From: Actinoplanes sp. KI2
GTDB taxonomy: Bacteria > Actinomycetota > Actinomycetes > Mycobacteriales > Micromonosporaceae
DNA: 64,000 nucleotides
Assembly (NCBI RefSeq): GCF_025630775.1
Contig: NZ_JAOSZE010000004.1
Coordinates: 124,001 to 188,000, forward strand
Direction: 5' to 3'
A program made the translations under genes and the position numbers. Positions 8,177 to 17,073 of this stretch are shown here, piece after piece. Within the stretch, counting starts at the first letter, position 1. Each line of letters starts with the position of its first letter. A model generated the notes under the pieces. That model did no database searches. It was not told the origin of the DNA and was given only the letters and a program-made list of their open reading frames with translations.

Positions 8177-9126
8177 AGGGCGCCATCCTGGCCGACGACG
8201 GCGTGCTGCTGCCGGACGGCGACGCACCACCACCCTGGCCCGCGCGCCGGGTCGTGATCGGCGGGGCGATGCTGCACGTCCGGGACACCCCGGCCACCCA
8301 CCCGGGCGCCGAGCCGGCGGTGTACCTGCACGGTCTGGGCGGCTCGTCGCAGAACTTCACCGACCTGGCCGGCCTGCTCGCCGACCGGTTCGATGCGCAG
8401 GCCGTCGACCTGCCCGGCTTCGGCTACAGCGACCCCAGCCCGCGCTATTCGATCCCGGCCTTCGCGGCGACGCTGATCGGCTACCTGGAGCACGCCGGCC
8501 GGGGCCCGGTGCATCTGGTGGGCAACTCGCTGGGCGGCTCCATCCTCGTCCGGGTGGCCGCGCTGCGCCCCGACCTGGTCCGCACGCTCACCCTGATCTC
8601 CCCGGCGATGCCCTTCCTCGATCCGCGCCGGACGGCGCACGGCCCCTACCTGCCGCTGCTCGCGCTGCCCCGGGCCGATCGGATCTTCGCCTGGGGGATG
8701 ACCCGCCTGACCGTCGACGAGATGGCCGAGCAGGTCCTCGAGGCGTGCTTCGGCGACACCCGCAAGGCGAGCGCGCAGCGCCGGGCCGAGGCGATCGAGG
8801 AGATCAAGCTGCGCTACACGGTCGCCCATTACCCGAACGCCTACCTGCGTACGCTGCGTGGGCTGGTCTCCAGCTTCCTGCGCGCGTATCTGCCCGGGCG
8901 CAACTCGCTGTGGCGGCTGGCGACCGAGATCACCGCGCCGACGCTGGTCATCGGCGGCCTCGCCGACAAACTCGTCGATCCGCGGGTGCCGTCCCAGGTG
9001 GCCAGGGTGATCCCGGACAGCCGGCTGCTGATCCTGCCCGGCGTCGGGCACGTCGCGCAGATGGAGGCGCCCCGGCTGGTGGCCCGCGCCATCGTCGGCA
9101 TGCTCGAGGAAGCCCCGCGCCCCTAA
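8173..9126 (+). CDS. alpha/beta-fold hydrolase
   Basis: The protein has 317 residues. The oxyanion loop is 'YLHGLGGSSQNF' near residue 51. The nucleophile elbow is 'GNSLGG' with Ser119. The acid is likely the Asp in 'GGLADKLVDP' and the base the His in 'LPGVGHVAQME' near residue 295. The cap region (residues about 150-235) is mostly helical. No signal peptide is present. Substrate specificity cannot be predicted; esterases, epoxide hydrolases and C-C hydrolases share this pattern. It is translationally coupled (ATGA overlap) to the proline-rich protein, suggesting a shared process. Confidence 0.88.
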   Translation: MKGAILADDGVLLPDGDAPPPWPARRVVIGGAMLHVRDTPATHPGAEPAVYLHGLGGSSQNFTDLAGLLADRFDAQAVDLPGFGYSDPSPRYSIPAFAATLIGYLEHAGRGPVHLVGNSLGGSILVRVAALRPDLVRTLTLISPAMPFLDPRRTAHGPYLPLLALPRADRIFAWGMTRLTVDEMAEQVLEACFGDTRKASAQRRAEAIEEIKLRYTVAHYPNAYLRTLRGLVSSFLRAYLPGRNSLWRLATEITAPTLVIGGLADKLVDPRVPSQVARVIPDSRLLILPGVGHVAQMEAPRLVARAIVGMLEEAPRP

Positions 9127-9184
9127 GCCAATCCAAGATCCGCCCGTGCGCCCGAGATCGGCTTGTGTGAGACGCTGGCGATCG

Positions 9185-10060
9185 ATGATCGCGCAAGTGT
9201 CCGTGCCACCCGCCGAACCGCCCGCGCCGCCGGATCGCTGGCGCCGGTGGTGGCTGATGCTGCTCGCGCTGACCATCGTGGCGGCCGCGGGCCTGTTCGC
9301 GGGTCACGGGCTGCGCTCGGCAGAAGCCCAGTCCTCGGCCGTGGCGCCGTCCGCGTCGGCCGCCCCGCCGGTGCTGGAGGACGCGACGCTGCCGGCGCCG
9401 TCGGCGACCGTTGCGGAGACCCCGTCCCCAACGCCCAGCCTGGCGGCGGATCAGCTGCGTCTGGCGGGTGCGGTTCCGTCGCATGGCTCCGGCAGGTTCG
9501 CGTACGCGATGACCCGCAGCCCCGTCCTCGGCGCCGGCGGACCGCTGCGCCGCTTCCGGGTGGCCGTCGAGCAGGGCAGCAACGAGGACGTGACCGCGTT
9601 CGCCGAGCAGGTGGTGGCGACGCTCGGCGACCCGCGCAGCTGGACCGGCGACGGCGGGTTGCGCCTGCAGATGGTGGCCGGCAGCGACCCGGCCGACTTC
9701 ACCGTCCTGCTCGCCACCCGGGACACCGCCGGGCTGCTGTGCGAGCAGGGCGGGACGAACATCCGGATCAACGGTGTCCCGTACACGTCGTGCCGGACGA
9801 CCGGCAAGGCGATCATCAACCTGGACCGCTGGCGGCTCTCGGCGAAGCCGTACTTCTACGCCAAGATCCCACTGGCCACCTACCGGCAGTACGTGATCAA
9901 CCATGAGGTCGGGCACGAGCTCGGCCACCACCACGAGGACTGCCCGGCGGCCGGGGGCCCGGCCCCGGTGATGGTGCAGCAGACCCTCACCGCCCGTGGG
10001 TGCCGGCCCTACCCGTGGCCACGGCAAGGCACCCGATTCCTCACCGGCCGCCCCCTGTAG
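9185..10060 (+). CDS. membrane-anchored DUF3152 putative zinc metalloprotease (copy 1)
   Basis: From ATG 9185 the protein is 291 residues; a GTG at 9146 is also open, but the ATG gives the usual short cytoplasmic lead before a single membrane segment (about residues 20-42). A serine/proline-rich linker follows, then the DUF3152 domain. This ends in the gluzincin-like motif 'HEVGHELGHHHEDC', where HExxHxxxH could bind zinc, followed by 'VMVQQTL' (a Met-turn-like element) and 'GCRPYPWP'. Four cysteines could form two disulfides outside the membrane. Family function is unproven; protease activity is inferred from the motif. A paralogue lies directly downstream. Confidence 0.82.
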   Translation: MIAQVSVPPAEPPAPPDRWRRWWLMLLALTIVAAAGLFAGHGLRSAEAQSSAVAPSASAAPPVLEDATLPAPSATVAETPSPTPSLAADQLRLAGAVPSHGSGRFAYAMTRSPVLGAGGPLRRFRVAVEQGSNEDVTAFAEQVVATLGDPRSWTGDGGLRLQMVAGSDPADFTVLLATRDTAGLLCEQGGTNIRINGVPYTSCRTTGKAIINLDRWRLSAKPYFYAKIPLATYRQYVINHEVGHELGHHHEDCPAAGGPAPVMVQQTLTARGCRPYPWPRQGTRFLTGRPL

Positions 10061-10111
10061 CTGGCAAAACACCGGAAACGCGCGGCGGCGCGTGGCAATC
10101 TCGGCTGTGTC

Positions 10112-11050
10112 ATGACAACGACGGGTGGCAGGCGCCGGACCGCCGGGACCGCCGCGCCCGGCCGCTCGGCCCTGACCCATACGCCGGTCTGGAATCCCCT
10201 CCGGAACCCGCCGGCGATGCGCCGGACCCCACTCATCCGGCCGGCGCCCCCGCCGGCGCCGGTTCCGTTCCGCGACTTCGTGGAGGAGCTGCGGCCCGCG
10301 CGGCGGCGCCGGCGCATCCTGACCGTCTCCACCCACGTGCTGCTCGCGGTCGCCGTGATCTTCCTCGGGCGCTACCTGCGGGCCCGCGATGCCGACCGAA
10401 TCGTGATCCCGAGGCCGGTGGCCGCCGCGCCGTCGGCAGCGATCGGGCAATCCGCGGCGCCCGCGGTGACCAGGGTCCGCGCGGCCGGCACCAGCGGCGT
10501 CTTCGACTACGCCGGCGGCTACGGCCCCGTGCTCGGGCTGGCCGGCCCGATCCACCGTTTCCACCTGGGGGTCGAGAAGCCGGACGCCCCCGGCGCGGCC
10601 ATCGGGTTCGCCGGCGAGGTCGACCGCGCGCTCGGCGACCGCCGCGGCTGGATCGCGTCCCGTGGCGTGCGATTCCAGCGGGTTCCGCTGGACGTGCCCG
10701 CCGAGTTCACCGTCTACCTGGCCTCGGCGCGCACCTCCGAGCGGATGTGCCGGATCGGCGGGCTGGAGACCGGGGCGTACACGTCCTGCCGCCTGCCCGG
10801 CAAGGTGATCGTCAACGACGACCGGTGGGAGGGGGCGGTCCGCGGCTACGGGGCGCCGCTGGCCACCTACCGCGCCTACGCGATCAACCACGAGGTGGGT
10901 CACCAGCTCGGACACGGGCACGAGGCGTGCCCGGGCCCGGGCCGGCTCGCGCCGGTGATGATGCAGCAGACGTTCGGCCTCAAGGGGTGCCTGGCCAACT
11001 CGTGGCCGTACCCGCACGGCAGACGCTATGCGGGTCCGGCGATGCGCTGA
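10112..11050 (+). CDS. membrane-anchored DUF3152 putative zinc metalloprotease (copy 2)
   Basis: The protein has 312 residues. The N-terminal 70 residues are basic/proline-rich, and a membrane segment lies at about residues 72-88 ('ILTVSTHVLLAVAVIFLG'). The extracytoplasmic domain repeats the layout of its neighbour: 'GPIHRFHLGVE', 'PAEFTVYLAS', 'YTSCRLPGKVIVN', 'HEVGHQLGHGHEAC', 'VMMQQTFGLKGC', 'SWPYPHG'. The order of conserved elements is the same, but the N-termini are unrelated. This suggests a tandem duplication of the catalytic domain followed by divergence. It starts 51 bases after copy 1. The zinc-binding HExxHxxxH and cysteines are all kept, so both copies look functional. Confidence 0.82.
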   Translation: MTTTGGRRRTAGTAAPGRSALTHTPVWNPLRNPPAMRRTPLIRPAPPPAPVPFRDFVEELRPARRRRRILTVSTHVLLAVAVIFLGRYLRARDADRIVIPRPVAAAPSAAIGQSAAPAVTRVRAAGTSGVFDYAGGYGPVLGLAGPIHRFHLGVEKPDAPGAAIGFAGEVDRALGDRRGWIASRGVRFQRVPLDVPAEFTVYLASARTSERMCRIGGLETGAYTSCRLPGKVIVNDDRWEGAVRGYGAPLATYRAYAINHEVGHQLGHGHEACPGPGRLAPVMMQQTFGLKGCLANSWPYPHGRRYAGPAMR

Positions 11051-11091
11051 GAAATTCCCTCGTCTCGCATATCGGGCCGGTGGGGAACGTC

Positions 11092-11157
11092 ATGGCTACG
11101 ACGAGGGCGAACGAGCAACAATGGCTAGCGATCCTTACCGTCAACCCCGGGGAGTGA
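11092..11157 (+). CDS. possible 21-aa leader peptide ahead of moeZ
   Basis: ATG at 11092 is preceded by 'ggggaac' and encodes 21 residues ending 'TVNPGE'. Its stop TGA (11155-11157) lies 3 bases before the moeZ GTG and in the same frame. The 'ggggag' at its end doubles as the moeZ ribosome binding site. It could be a translated leader or simply chance; there is no homology I recognise. Confidence 0.25.
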   Translation: MATTRANEQQWLAILTVNPGE

Positions 11158-11160
11158 ACC

Positions 11161-12342
11161 GTGGCATTGCCCCCGCTCGTCGAGCCGGCCGCCGAGCTGA
11201 CCATCGACGAGATCCGCCGCTACTCGCGCCATCTGATCATCCCGGACGTCGGGATGGACGGCCAGAAGCGGCTGAAGAACGCCAAGGTGCTCGCGGTCGG
11301 CGCGGGTGGCCTGGGCTCACCGGCGCTGCTCTACCTGGCCGCCGCCGGGGTGGGCACGCTCGGCATCATCGACTTCGACACGGTCGACGAGTCCAACCTC
11401 CAGCGCCAGGTCATCCACGGCGTCTCCGACGTCGGCCGGCCCAAGGCCGAGTCCGCCGCGGACAGCATCCGCGAGATCAACCCGCTGGTGAACGTGGTCA
11501 TCCACAACACCGCGCTGGACCGCGACAACGTCCTGGAGATCTTCAGCCAGTACGACCTGATCGTCGACGGCACCGACAACTTCGCGACGCGGTACATGGT
11601 GAACGACGCCGCCGTGCTGCTCGGCAAGCCGTACGTCTGGGGTTCGATCTATCGCTTCGACGGCCAGGCGTCCGTGTTCTGGGAGGAGCACGGCCCCTGC
11701 TACCGCTGCCTCTACCCGGAGCCCCCGCCGCCCGGCATGGTCCCGAGCTGCGCCGAGGGCGGCGTCCTCGGCGTGCTCTGCGCGTCGATCGGCTCGATCC
11801 AGGTCAACGAGGCGATCAAGCTGATCACCGGGATCGGCGAGCCGCTCGTCGGCCGACTGATGGTCTACGACGCCCTGGAGATGGAGTATCGCAAGATCAA
11901 GGTCCGCAAGGACCCGAACTGCGTGCTCTGCGGGGAGAACCCGACCCTGACCGAGCTCATGGAGGACTACGAGGACTTCTGCGGTGCGATCTCCGCGGAG
12001 GCCGAGGAGGCGACCGTCGACGCGACGATCACCGCCCGTGAGCTCAAGGACTGGCAGGACTCCGGCAAGGACGTCTTCCTCGTCGACGTGCGCGAGCCCG
12101 CCGAGTGGGAGATCAACCGCATCCCGGGCGCGACGCTGATCCCCAAGGGCGAGATCCTCTCCGGCGAGGCGCTGTCCCGCTTCCCGCAGGACCGGCAGAT
12201 CGTGCTGCACTGCAAGTCGGGCGTGCGCTCGGCCGAGGCGCTGGCGGCCCTCAAGGCGGCCGGCTTCAAGGACGCCGTGCACGTCCAGGGCGGCATCGTC
12301 TCCTGGGTCAACACGGTCGATCCGTCGCTTCCGTCCTACTGA
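11161..12342 (+). CDS. moeZ: adenylyltransferase/sulfurtransferase MoeZ (MoeB-rhodanese fusion)
   Basis: The protein has 393 residues. The N-terminal ThiF/MoeB/E1-like domain has the ATP loop 'GAGGLGSPALLYLAAAG', the sequence 'DFDTVDESNLQRQ', 'DGTDNFATRY', and two zinc CxxC pairs 'CYRC' and 'CVLC'. A C-terminal rhodanese domain begins near residue 285 ('LVDVREPAEWE') with active-site 'HCKSGVRS'. MoeZ adenylates and thiocarboxylates the C-terminal Gly-Gly of ubiquitin-like sulfur carriers (MoaD, ThiS, CysO), feeding molybdopterin, thiamine and cysteine synthesis. The GTG start at 11161 follows 'ggggag' closely. Both domains carry their key residues. It sits downstream of the DUF3152 pair. Confidence 0.95.
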   Translation: MALPPLVEPAAELTIDEIRRYSRHLIIPDVGMDGQKRLKNAKVLAVGAGGLGSPALLYLAAAGVGTLGIIDFDTVDESNLQRQVIHGVSDVGRPKAESAADSIREINPLVNVVIHNTALDRDNVLEIFSQYDLIVDGTDNFATRYMVNDAAVLLGKPYVWGSIYRFDGQASVFWEEHGPCYRCLYPEPPPPGMVPSCAEGGVLGVLCASIGSIQVNEAIKLITGIGEPLVGRLMVYDALEMEYRKIKVRKDPNCVLCGENPTLTELMEDYEDFCGAISAEAEEATVDATITARELKDWQDSGKDVFLVDVREPAEWEINRIPGATLIPKGEILSGEALSRFPQDRQIVLHCKSGVRSAEALAALKAAGFKDAVHVQGGIVSWVNTVDPSLPSY

Positions 12343-12423
12343 GTTTTCGCGCCGGGGAGCCGATATGGCTCCCCGGCGTCGAGACACGGAGCGGTTTGGC
12401 ACCGCAGGTTGTAGCGTCACCCC

Positions 12424-13230
12424 GTGGTCGACATTGACGCAGCGATCGGGTACGTCGTCGCGCACGGCGATCCGGTGGAGCGGGCTCGGCTCTCGTACCT
12501 GCGCACCGGCCAATCCCCGGCGCCCGAGATCGTCGAGCGGATCGCGGCCGGGCAGACCGCGGCCGGCGGCTGGCCCGCCTCCACCGACGGGGTGATCCCG
12601 TCGGTGGACGCCACCTGCTTCCGCCTCAACGAGCTCGACGACCTCGGCGGCCTGCACGGCGCCGTGGTCGACCGGGCGCTCGGCTGGCTCGCCACGGTGC
12701 AGCGTCCCGACGGCACCTGGCAGGAGAACGAGTCCCTGGCCGCCGTGGCGCCGGCCTGGGCGATGCCCGGCGACCCCGAGGCCACGCTCTACCTGACCGC
12801 GCTGGCCGGCTTCTGGTTCACCGTCGCCGAGGTGGAGCTGCACCCGCACCTCGACCTGCCGGCCCGGCACGCCCCGACGCTCGCGGCCGCGGCCGGTTTC
12901 GTCAACTCCCAGCTGCGCCCCGACGGCACCTGGCCGTCCTTCCTGGCGACCGGCTGGCACGCGGCCGGCCTGCTGCACGCCCAGCAGTACTTCTACGAGT
13001 CGGCCCGGGTGCAGCTCGTCCTCGGCGACCGGCTGCACGACATGGCCCCGGCCGACGTGGCCTCGATGGCGGCCGCCCTGCGCCGCGTGCACCTCGGCGA
13101 CGACTGGCTGCTGCAGGCGGCCCGCAAGCGCCTGGCCGCCACCCAGCGCACCGACGGCGGCTGGGACAGCGCCGAGGGCCCGGTCTTCGACGTGAACACC
13201 ACCCTGACCGTCCTGCGCGCCTGCCGTTAG
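12424..13230 (+). CDS. prenyltransferase/squalene-cyclase-type repeat protein
   Basis: The protein has 268 residues, an alpha-alpha toroid with QW-type repeats: 'QTAAGGWP' near residue 45, 'QRPDGTW' near 94, 'QLRPDGTWPS' near 161 and 'QRTDGGWDS' near 240. The length is under half that of squalene-hopene cyclase. No DxDD or DCTAE acid motif is visible, so it is probably not a full cyclase. Such short proteins are found widely in actinobacteria without known substrate. The start GTG at 12424 lies 81 bases after moeZ. The 3' end of the gene, including the stop, is echoed twice downstream (see repeat). Confidence 0.7.
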   Translation: MVDIDAAIGYVVAHGDPVERARLSYLRTGQSPAPEIVERIAAGQTAAGGWPASTDGVIPSVDATCFRLNELDDLGGLHGAVVDRALGWLATVQRPDGTWQENESLAAVAPAWAMPGDPEATLYLTALAGFWFTVAEVELHPHLDLPARHAPTLAAAAGFVNSQLRPDGTWPSFLATGWHAAGLLHAQQYFYESARVQLVLGDRLHDMAPADVASMAAALRRVHLGDDWLLQAARKRLAATQRTDGGWDSAEGPVFDVNTTLTVLRACR

Positions 13231-13378
13231 CGGCGGCAGGTGGGGTGATCGCGGCCGCCTGGGTCGGCCTGCGCGCCTGCCGTCAGCGGCGGGGGGCGGG
13301 GTGACCGGCCGCTGGGGCGGCCTGCGCGCCTGCCGTTAGCGGCGGCAGGTGGGTGACCGGCCGCTGGGCCGGCCTGCC
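13212..13378 (+). repeat. three tandem copies of a gene 3' end with hairpin potential
   Basis: The 25-base element cctgcgcgcctgccg(t/c)(t)agcggcgg begins at 13212, 13268 and 13321 (spacing 56 and 53 bases). The first copy is the last codons and stop of the repeat-protein gene. Copies 1 and 3 can fold as ctgccg/cggcag stems, so each is a potential terminator. The stretch 13379-13492 up to the proA stop holds nothing else I can identify. Confidence 0.75.
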
Positions 13379-13492
13379 CGAGTTGCAGCTCCGCCCGGAT
13401 GGTGGCGGCAAAGGGCCGGGACGGCAGCGAGCTCGCCTTGGTAGGCGGGGACTCGGCGGAGCCTCGTACCGGAAAGGGAATTTGATCTGGTT

Positions 13493-14737
13493 TTAGCGGG
13501 TGTGGCCGTTGCCGGTGACTATGTACTTCGTCGAGGTCAGCTCGGGCAGGCCCATCGGGCCGCGGGCGTGCAGCTTTTGCGTGCTGATGCCGATCTCGGC
13601 GCCGAAGCCGAACTCGCCGCCGTCGGTGAAGCGGGTCGATGCGTTGATCATGACGGCGGCGGCGTCCACCCGGGCCGCGAAGCGCCGGGTCGCGGTCACC
13701 GACTCGCTCACGATCGCCTCGGTGTGGCCGGTGCCGTAGCGGCGGATGTGGTCGAGGGCGTCGTCCATCGAGTCGACTATCGCCACCGCGATGTCGGCGG
13801 ACAGGTATTCCTTGGCCCAGTCCTCGCTGGTGGCGGGGACGACGTCGGCGCTGTAGCCGGCCACCCGCGGGTCGCCGTGCACGGTCACCCCGGCCGAGAC
13901 CAGTTCCTCGATCGCCAGCGGCAGGAACGAGTCGGCGATGTCGATGTGCACCAGCAGCGACTCGGCGGTGTTGCAGGTGGACGGTCGCTGGGTCTTCGAG
14001 TTGATCGTGACGGCGAGCGCCTTCTCCAGGTCGGCGGACTGGTCCACGTACACGTGGCAGTTGCCGACGCCGGTCTCGATCACCGGAACCGTGGACTGCT
14101 CGACGACCGTCCTGATCAGATCGGCGCCGCCGCGCGGGATCAGCACGTCGACCAGGCCGCGGGCGCGCATCAGCTCCTTGACCGAGTCACGGGTGGTGGC
14201 GTCGAGCAGCTGGATCGTGTCGGCCGGCAGACCCGCGTCGGCCACCGCCTTGCGCAGCACCGAGACGATCGCCGCGTTCGAGCTGAACGCCGAGCCGGAG
14301 CCGCGCAGCAGCGCCGCGTTGCCGGATTTCAGGCAGATGCCGGCCGCGTCCGCGGTTACGTTCGGGCGGCCCTCGTAGATGATGCCGACCACCCCGAACG
14401 GCACCCGGACCTGCCGCAGCTCGAGCCCGTTGGCCAGGGTGGAGCCGCGCACCACGTCGCCGACCGGGTCGGGCAGGGCGGCGAGCTGGCGCAGGCCGTC
14501 GGCCATCGCCTCGATCCGGGACGGGGTCAGCGTGAGGCGGTCGATCATCGCCTCGGACGACCCGGCGTCGCGCGCGTTGTTCACGTCCACCGCGTTCGCG
14601 GCGACGATGTCCTCGGCCCGCTCGACCAGCCGATCGGCCATCAGCAGGAGCGCGCGGTCCTTCTCGGCGCGGGTCGCGGCGGCCAGGTCGATCGAGGCCC
14701 CGCGCGCGTCGGCGGCCTGCTGCAGCACGGACGTCAT
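13493..14737 (-). CDS. proA: gamma-glutamyl phosphate reductase
   Basis: The protein has 414 residues, the normal ProA length. It reduces gamma-glutamyl phosphate to glutamate semialdehyde with NADPH, the second step of proline synthesis. The N-terminal region '[20 protein letters not shown]'-like helix is followed by '[18 protein letters not shown]' and '[14 protein letters not shown]'. The catalytic cysteine lies in '[16 protein letters not shown]', and the C-terminal '[19 protein letters not shown]' with '[14 protein letters not shown]' is fully conserved. It starts 16 bases after proB, so the two form an operon on the minus strand. Confidence 0.96.
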   Translation of the reverse strand: MTSVLQQAADARGASIDLAAATRAEKDRALLLMADRLVERAEDIVAANAVDVNNARDAGSSEAMIDRLTLTPSRIEAMADGLRQLAALPDPVGDVVRGSTLANGLELRQVRVPFGVVGIIYEGRPNVTADAAGICLKSGNAALLRGSGSAFSSNAAIVSVLRKAVADAGLPADTIQLLDATTRDSVKELMRARGLVDVLIPRGGADLIRTVVEQSTVPVIETGVGNCHVYVDQSADLEKALAVTINSKTQRPSTCNTAESLLVHIDIADSFLPLAIEELVSAGVTVHGDPRVAGYSADVVPATSEDWAKEYLSADIAVAIVDSMDDALDHIRRYGTGHTEAIVSESVTATRRFAARVDAAAVMINASTRFTDGGEFGFGAEIGISTQKLHARGPMGLPELTSTKYIVTGNGHTR

Positions 14738-14753
14738 CGCCTACTCCTGTTCC

Positions 14754-15863
14754 CTACAGAAGAACCAAGTCGTCCCGGTGGACGACCTCTCGTTCATATC
14801 CTGGTCCGAGCTCCGCGGCCAACTCGGGGGTAGACCGGCCGAGGAGCGCCGGCAGCTCGACGGCGTCGTAGTTGACCAGGCCGCGGGCCACCGGGGCGCC
14901 CTCGGTGTCGACCAGGTCGACCGGGTCGCCGGCGGCGAACGATCCGTCCACGGCGACGATGCCGGCCGGCAGCAGCGACTTGCGCCGGGCCACGACGGCG
15001 GTGACGGCGCCCGCGTCGAGGTGCAGGCGGCCGCGCGGTGCGGTGGCGTGGGCGAGCCAGAAGAGCCGCGCCGCCGGTCGGCTCGTGGCGGCGTGGAACA
15101 GCGTCCCCACCTCTTCGCCGGCGAGCGCGGCCTCGGCCAGGGGCGCGCTGGTGAGCACGACCGGGATGCCGAAGCCGGTGGCGATCCGGGCCGCTTCCAC
15201 CTTGGTGACCATGCCGCCGGTGCCGACGCCGGACCTGCCCGGGGAGGAGATCTTGATGCCGGCCAGATCTGACTCGTCGGCCACCTCGGCGATCCGTTCC
15301 GACGCCGGGTCGGACGGGCTGCCGGTGTAGAGCGCGTCCACATCGGAGAGCAGCACCAGCAGATCGGCGTGTACCAGGGCGGCCACCAGCGCGGCCAGCC
15401 GATCGTTGTCGCCGAAACGGATCTCCTCGGTGGCGACCGTGTCGTTCTCGTTGACGATCGGCAACGCGCCGAGATCGAGCAGCTTGCGCAGGGTGCGGTA
15501 GGCGTTGCGGTAGTGCGCCCGGCGGGTCACGTCGTCGACGGTCAGCAGCACCTGCCCGACGGTGCGGCCGTGGCGCGCGAAACCGGTCGCGTACCGCCCG
15601 ATCAGCAGGCCCTGGCCCACCGACGCGGCCGCCTGCTGGGTCGCCAGGTCACGCGGGCGGCGGCGCAGCTGCAGCGGTGCGAGGCCGGCGGCGATCGCGC
15701 CGCTGGAGACCAGGACCACCTCACGCCCGCTCGTGGCCAGGCCGCCGAGCGCGTCGACGAGGGCGTCGACGCGCTGCTCGTCGATGCCACCGGCCGCGGT
15801 GGTCAGGGAGGACGAGCCCACCTTGACCACGACGCGGCGGGCGGCGGTCACCACTTCGCGCAC
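14754..15863 (-). CDS. proB: glutamate 5-kinase with PUA domain
   Basis: From GTG 15863 the product is 369 residues, beginning 'VREVVTAARRVVVKVGSSSL', the usual ProB opening. The frame stays open to 15911, but the extra 16 residues are not family-like. The kinase domain carries 'VVKVGSSS', 'VLVSSGAIAAG', 'NENDTVATEEIRFGDND' and 'SDVDALYTG'. The C-terminal PUA domain begins near residue 275 ('GRLHLDAGAVTAVV'). It makes gamma-glutamyl phosphate for proline and is normally feedback-inhibited by proline. It is first in a two-gene operon with proA. The usual obg partner upstream is absent; an alkyltransferase-like gene is divergent instead. Confidence 0.94.
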   Translation of the reverse strand: MREVVTAARRVVVKVGSSSLTTAAGGIDEQRVDALVDALGGLATSGREVVLVSSGAIAAGLAPLQLRRRPRDLATQQAAASVGQGLLIGRYATGFARHGRTVGQVLLTVDDVTRRAHYRNAYRTLRKLLDLGALPIVNENDTVATEEIRFGDNDRLAALVAALVHADLLVLLSDVDALYTGSPSDPASERIAEVADESDLAGIKISSPGRSGVGTGGMVTKVEAARIATGFGIPVVLTSAPLAEAALAGEEVGTLFHAATSRPAARLFWLAHATAPRGRLHLDAGAVTAVVARRKSLLPAGIVAVDGSFAAGDPVDLVDTEGAPVARGLVNYDAVELPALLGRSTPELAAELGPGYEREVVHRDDLVLL

Positions 15864-15955
15864 CTGGCCATTTTGCGCGAGTGCCGGGGCCGACCCGTGC
15901 CGAGATCCCATATCGTGGCCCGCTTTTGTCGGGGGTCACCTCTAAGGTGGCTTCC

Positions 15956-16258
15956 GTGACACCCCAGGAGTACGTCGAAGAGGTGCTCTCGCTCGTCGAG
16001 CGCATCCCCGAGGGCAAGGTCATGTCGTATGGGGCGATCGCCGACGCGCTCGCCGACAAATCCGGGCGAAACTCGGCCCGGCAGGTCGGCACGATCATGG
16101 CGCGGCACGGCGGCGGAGTGCCCTGGCACCGGGTGGTGACCAGTTCCGGGCGCATGCCGCCGGGGCACGAGCAGGAGGCCCGCCAGCGGTTGCTGAGCGA
16201 GGGCGCCCCGCTGAAGGGTGATCACGTAGACATGGCGCGAGCAGGATGGATGCCTTAA
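15956..16258 (+). CDS. alkyltransferase-like (ATL) DNA-repair protein
   Basis: From GTG 15956, preceded by 'aaggtgg' at 6 bases, the product is 100 residues, the size of the DNA-binding domain of O6-alkylguanine-DNA alkyltransferase. The active-site segment reads 'GGGVPWHRVV' where repair-competent enzymes have PCHRV: the acceptor cysteine is a tryptophan, the hallmark of ATL proteins. These bind O6-alkylguanine, flip the base and hand the lesion to nucleotide excision repair. 'GKVMSYGAIADALA' and 'SARQVGTIM' supply the helix-turn-helix and arginine finger. The stop overlaps the next ATG (TAATG), suggesting coupling. Confidence 0.88.
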   Translation: MTPQEYVEEVLSLVERIPEGKVMSYGAIADALADKSGRNSARQVGTIMARHGGGVPWHRVVTSSGRMPPGHEQEARQRLLSEGAPLKGDHVDMARAGWMP

Positions 16259-17067
16259 TGGAAGTGGGACAGCCCAGCAAGACGGCCCACAGCGCGGCGC
16301 GTTATCGGGCAGCCCATCAGCTCCTGGAGCGGGGCTCGATCTTTCAAGACCCCTTCGCGGTACGCATCCTGGGCGTCGCTGAGGAGGAGCTGCTCGCCGA
16401 CGCGCCGCGGCGGGCCATGCGGATGTTCATCGCCGCCCGCCATCGGTTCGCCGAGGACGCGCTGGCCGCGGCCGTGCGCCGGGGCGTGCGGCAGGTGGTG
16501 GTGCTGGGGGCGGGGCTGGACACTTTCGCCTACCGCAACCGGTTCGACGGGGTGCGGGTCATCGAGGTCGACCACCCGGCGACGCAGGAGTGGAAGCGGG
16601 AGCGGCTCGGCGCGACCGGCATGGAGATTCCCCCGTCGGTGTCCTACACCGGGGTCGACTTCGAGAGCGAGTCGCTGGCCGACCGGCTGGTCCTGGACGG
16701 GCCGGCGTTCTTCCTCTGGCTCGGCGTGGTGCCCTACCTGACCGGGGCGGGTTTCGACGCCACCATCTCGTACATTGCCGCGGTTCCCGGCAGCGAGGTG
16801 GTCTTCGACTACGCCCAGTCCCCGGAGAGGATGCCGGCCGAGCGGCGGGCCGCCCTCGAGGCGAGGGCCGCCCGGGTGGCCGGGATCGGCGAGCCGTGGC
16901 TCACCTTCTTCGAGCCGGACGAGATCGACGCGGAGCTGCGCGGGCTGGGCTTCACCGAGATCGAGGACCTCGGGCCGGCGCAGTTGGCCGCCCGCTTCTT
17001 CAACCGCCCCGACGTCCCGGCGGATACGCCTGGCGGCCACGTCCTGCGAGCGGCTCTGCCGGGCTAG
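16258..17067 (+). CDS. class I SAM-dependent methyltransferase (leucine carboxyl methyltransferase-like)
   Basis: The product is 269 residues from ATG 16258; an ATG at 16246 would add 4. The 'AARYRAAHQLLERGSIFQDPFA' region, 'VVVLGAGLDTFAYR' SAM loop, 'VIEVDHPATQEWKRERL' and 'FFLWLGVVPYLT' place it in the PF04072 family, which is expanded in mycobacteria and other actinobacteria as putative O-methyltransferases. The start shares one base with the ATL stop codon. Substrate unknown. Confidence 0.82.
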   Translation: MEVGQPSKTAHSAARYRAAHQLLERGSIFQDPFAVRILGVAEEELLADAPRRAMRMFIAARHRFAEDALAAAVRRGVRQVVVLGAGLDTFAYRNRFDGVRVIEVDHPATQEWKRERLGATGMEIPPSVSYTGVDFESESLADRLVLDGPAFFLWLGVVPYLTGAGFDATISYIAAVPGSEVVFDYAQSPERMPAERRAALEARAARVAGIGEPWLTFFEPDEIDAELRGLGFTEIEDLGPAQLAARFFNRPDVPADTPGGHVLRAALPG

Positions 17068-17073
17068 CGGTGC

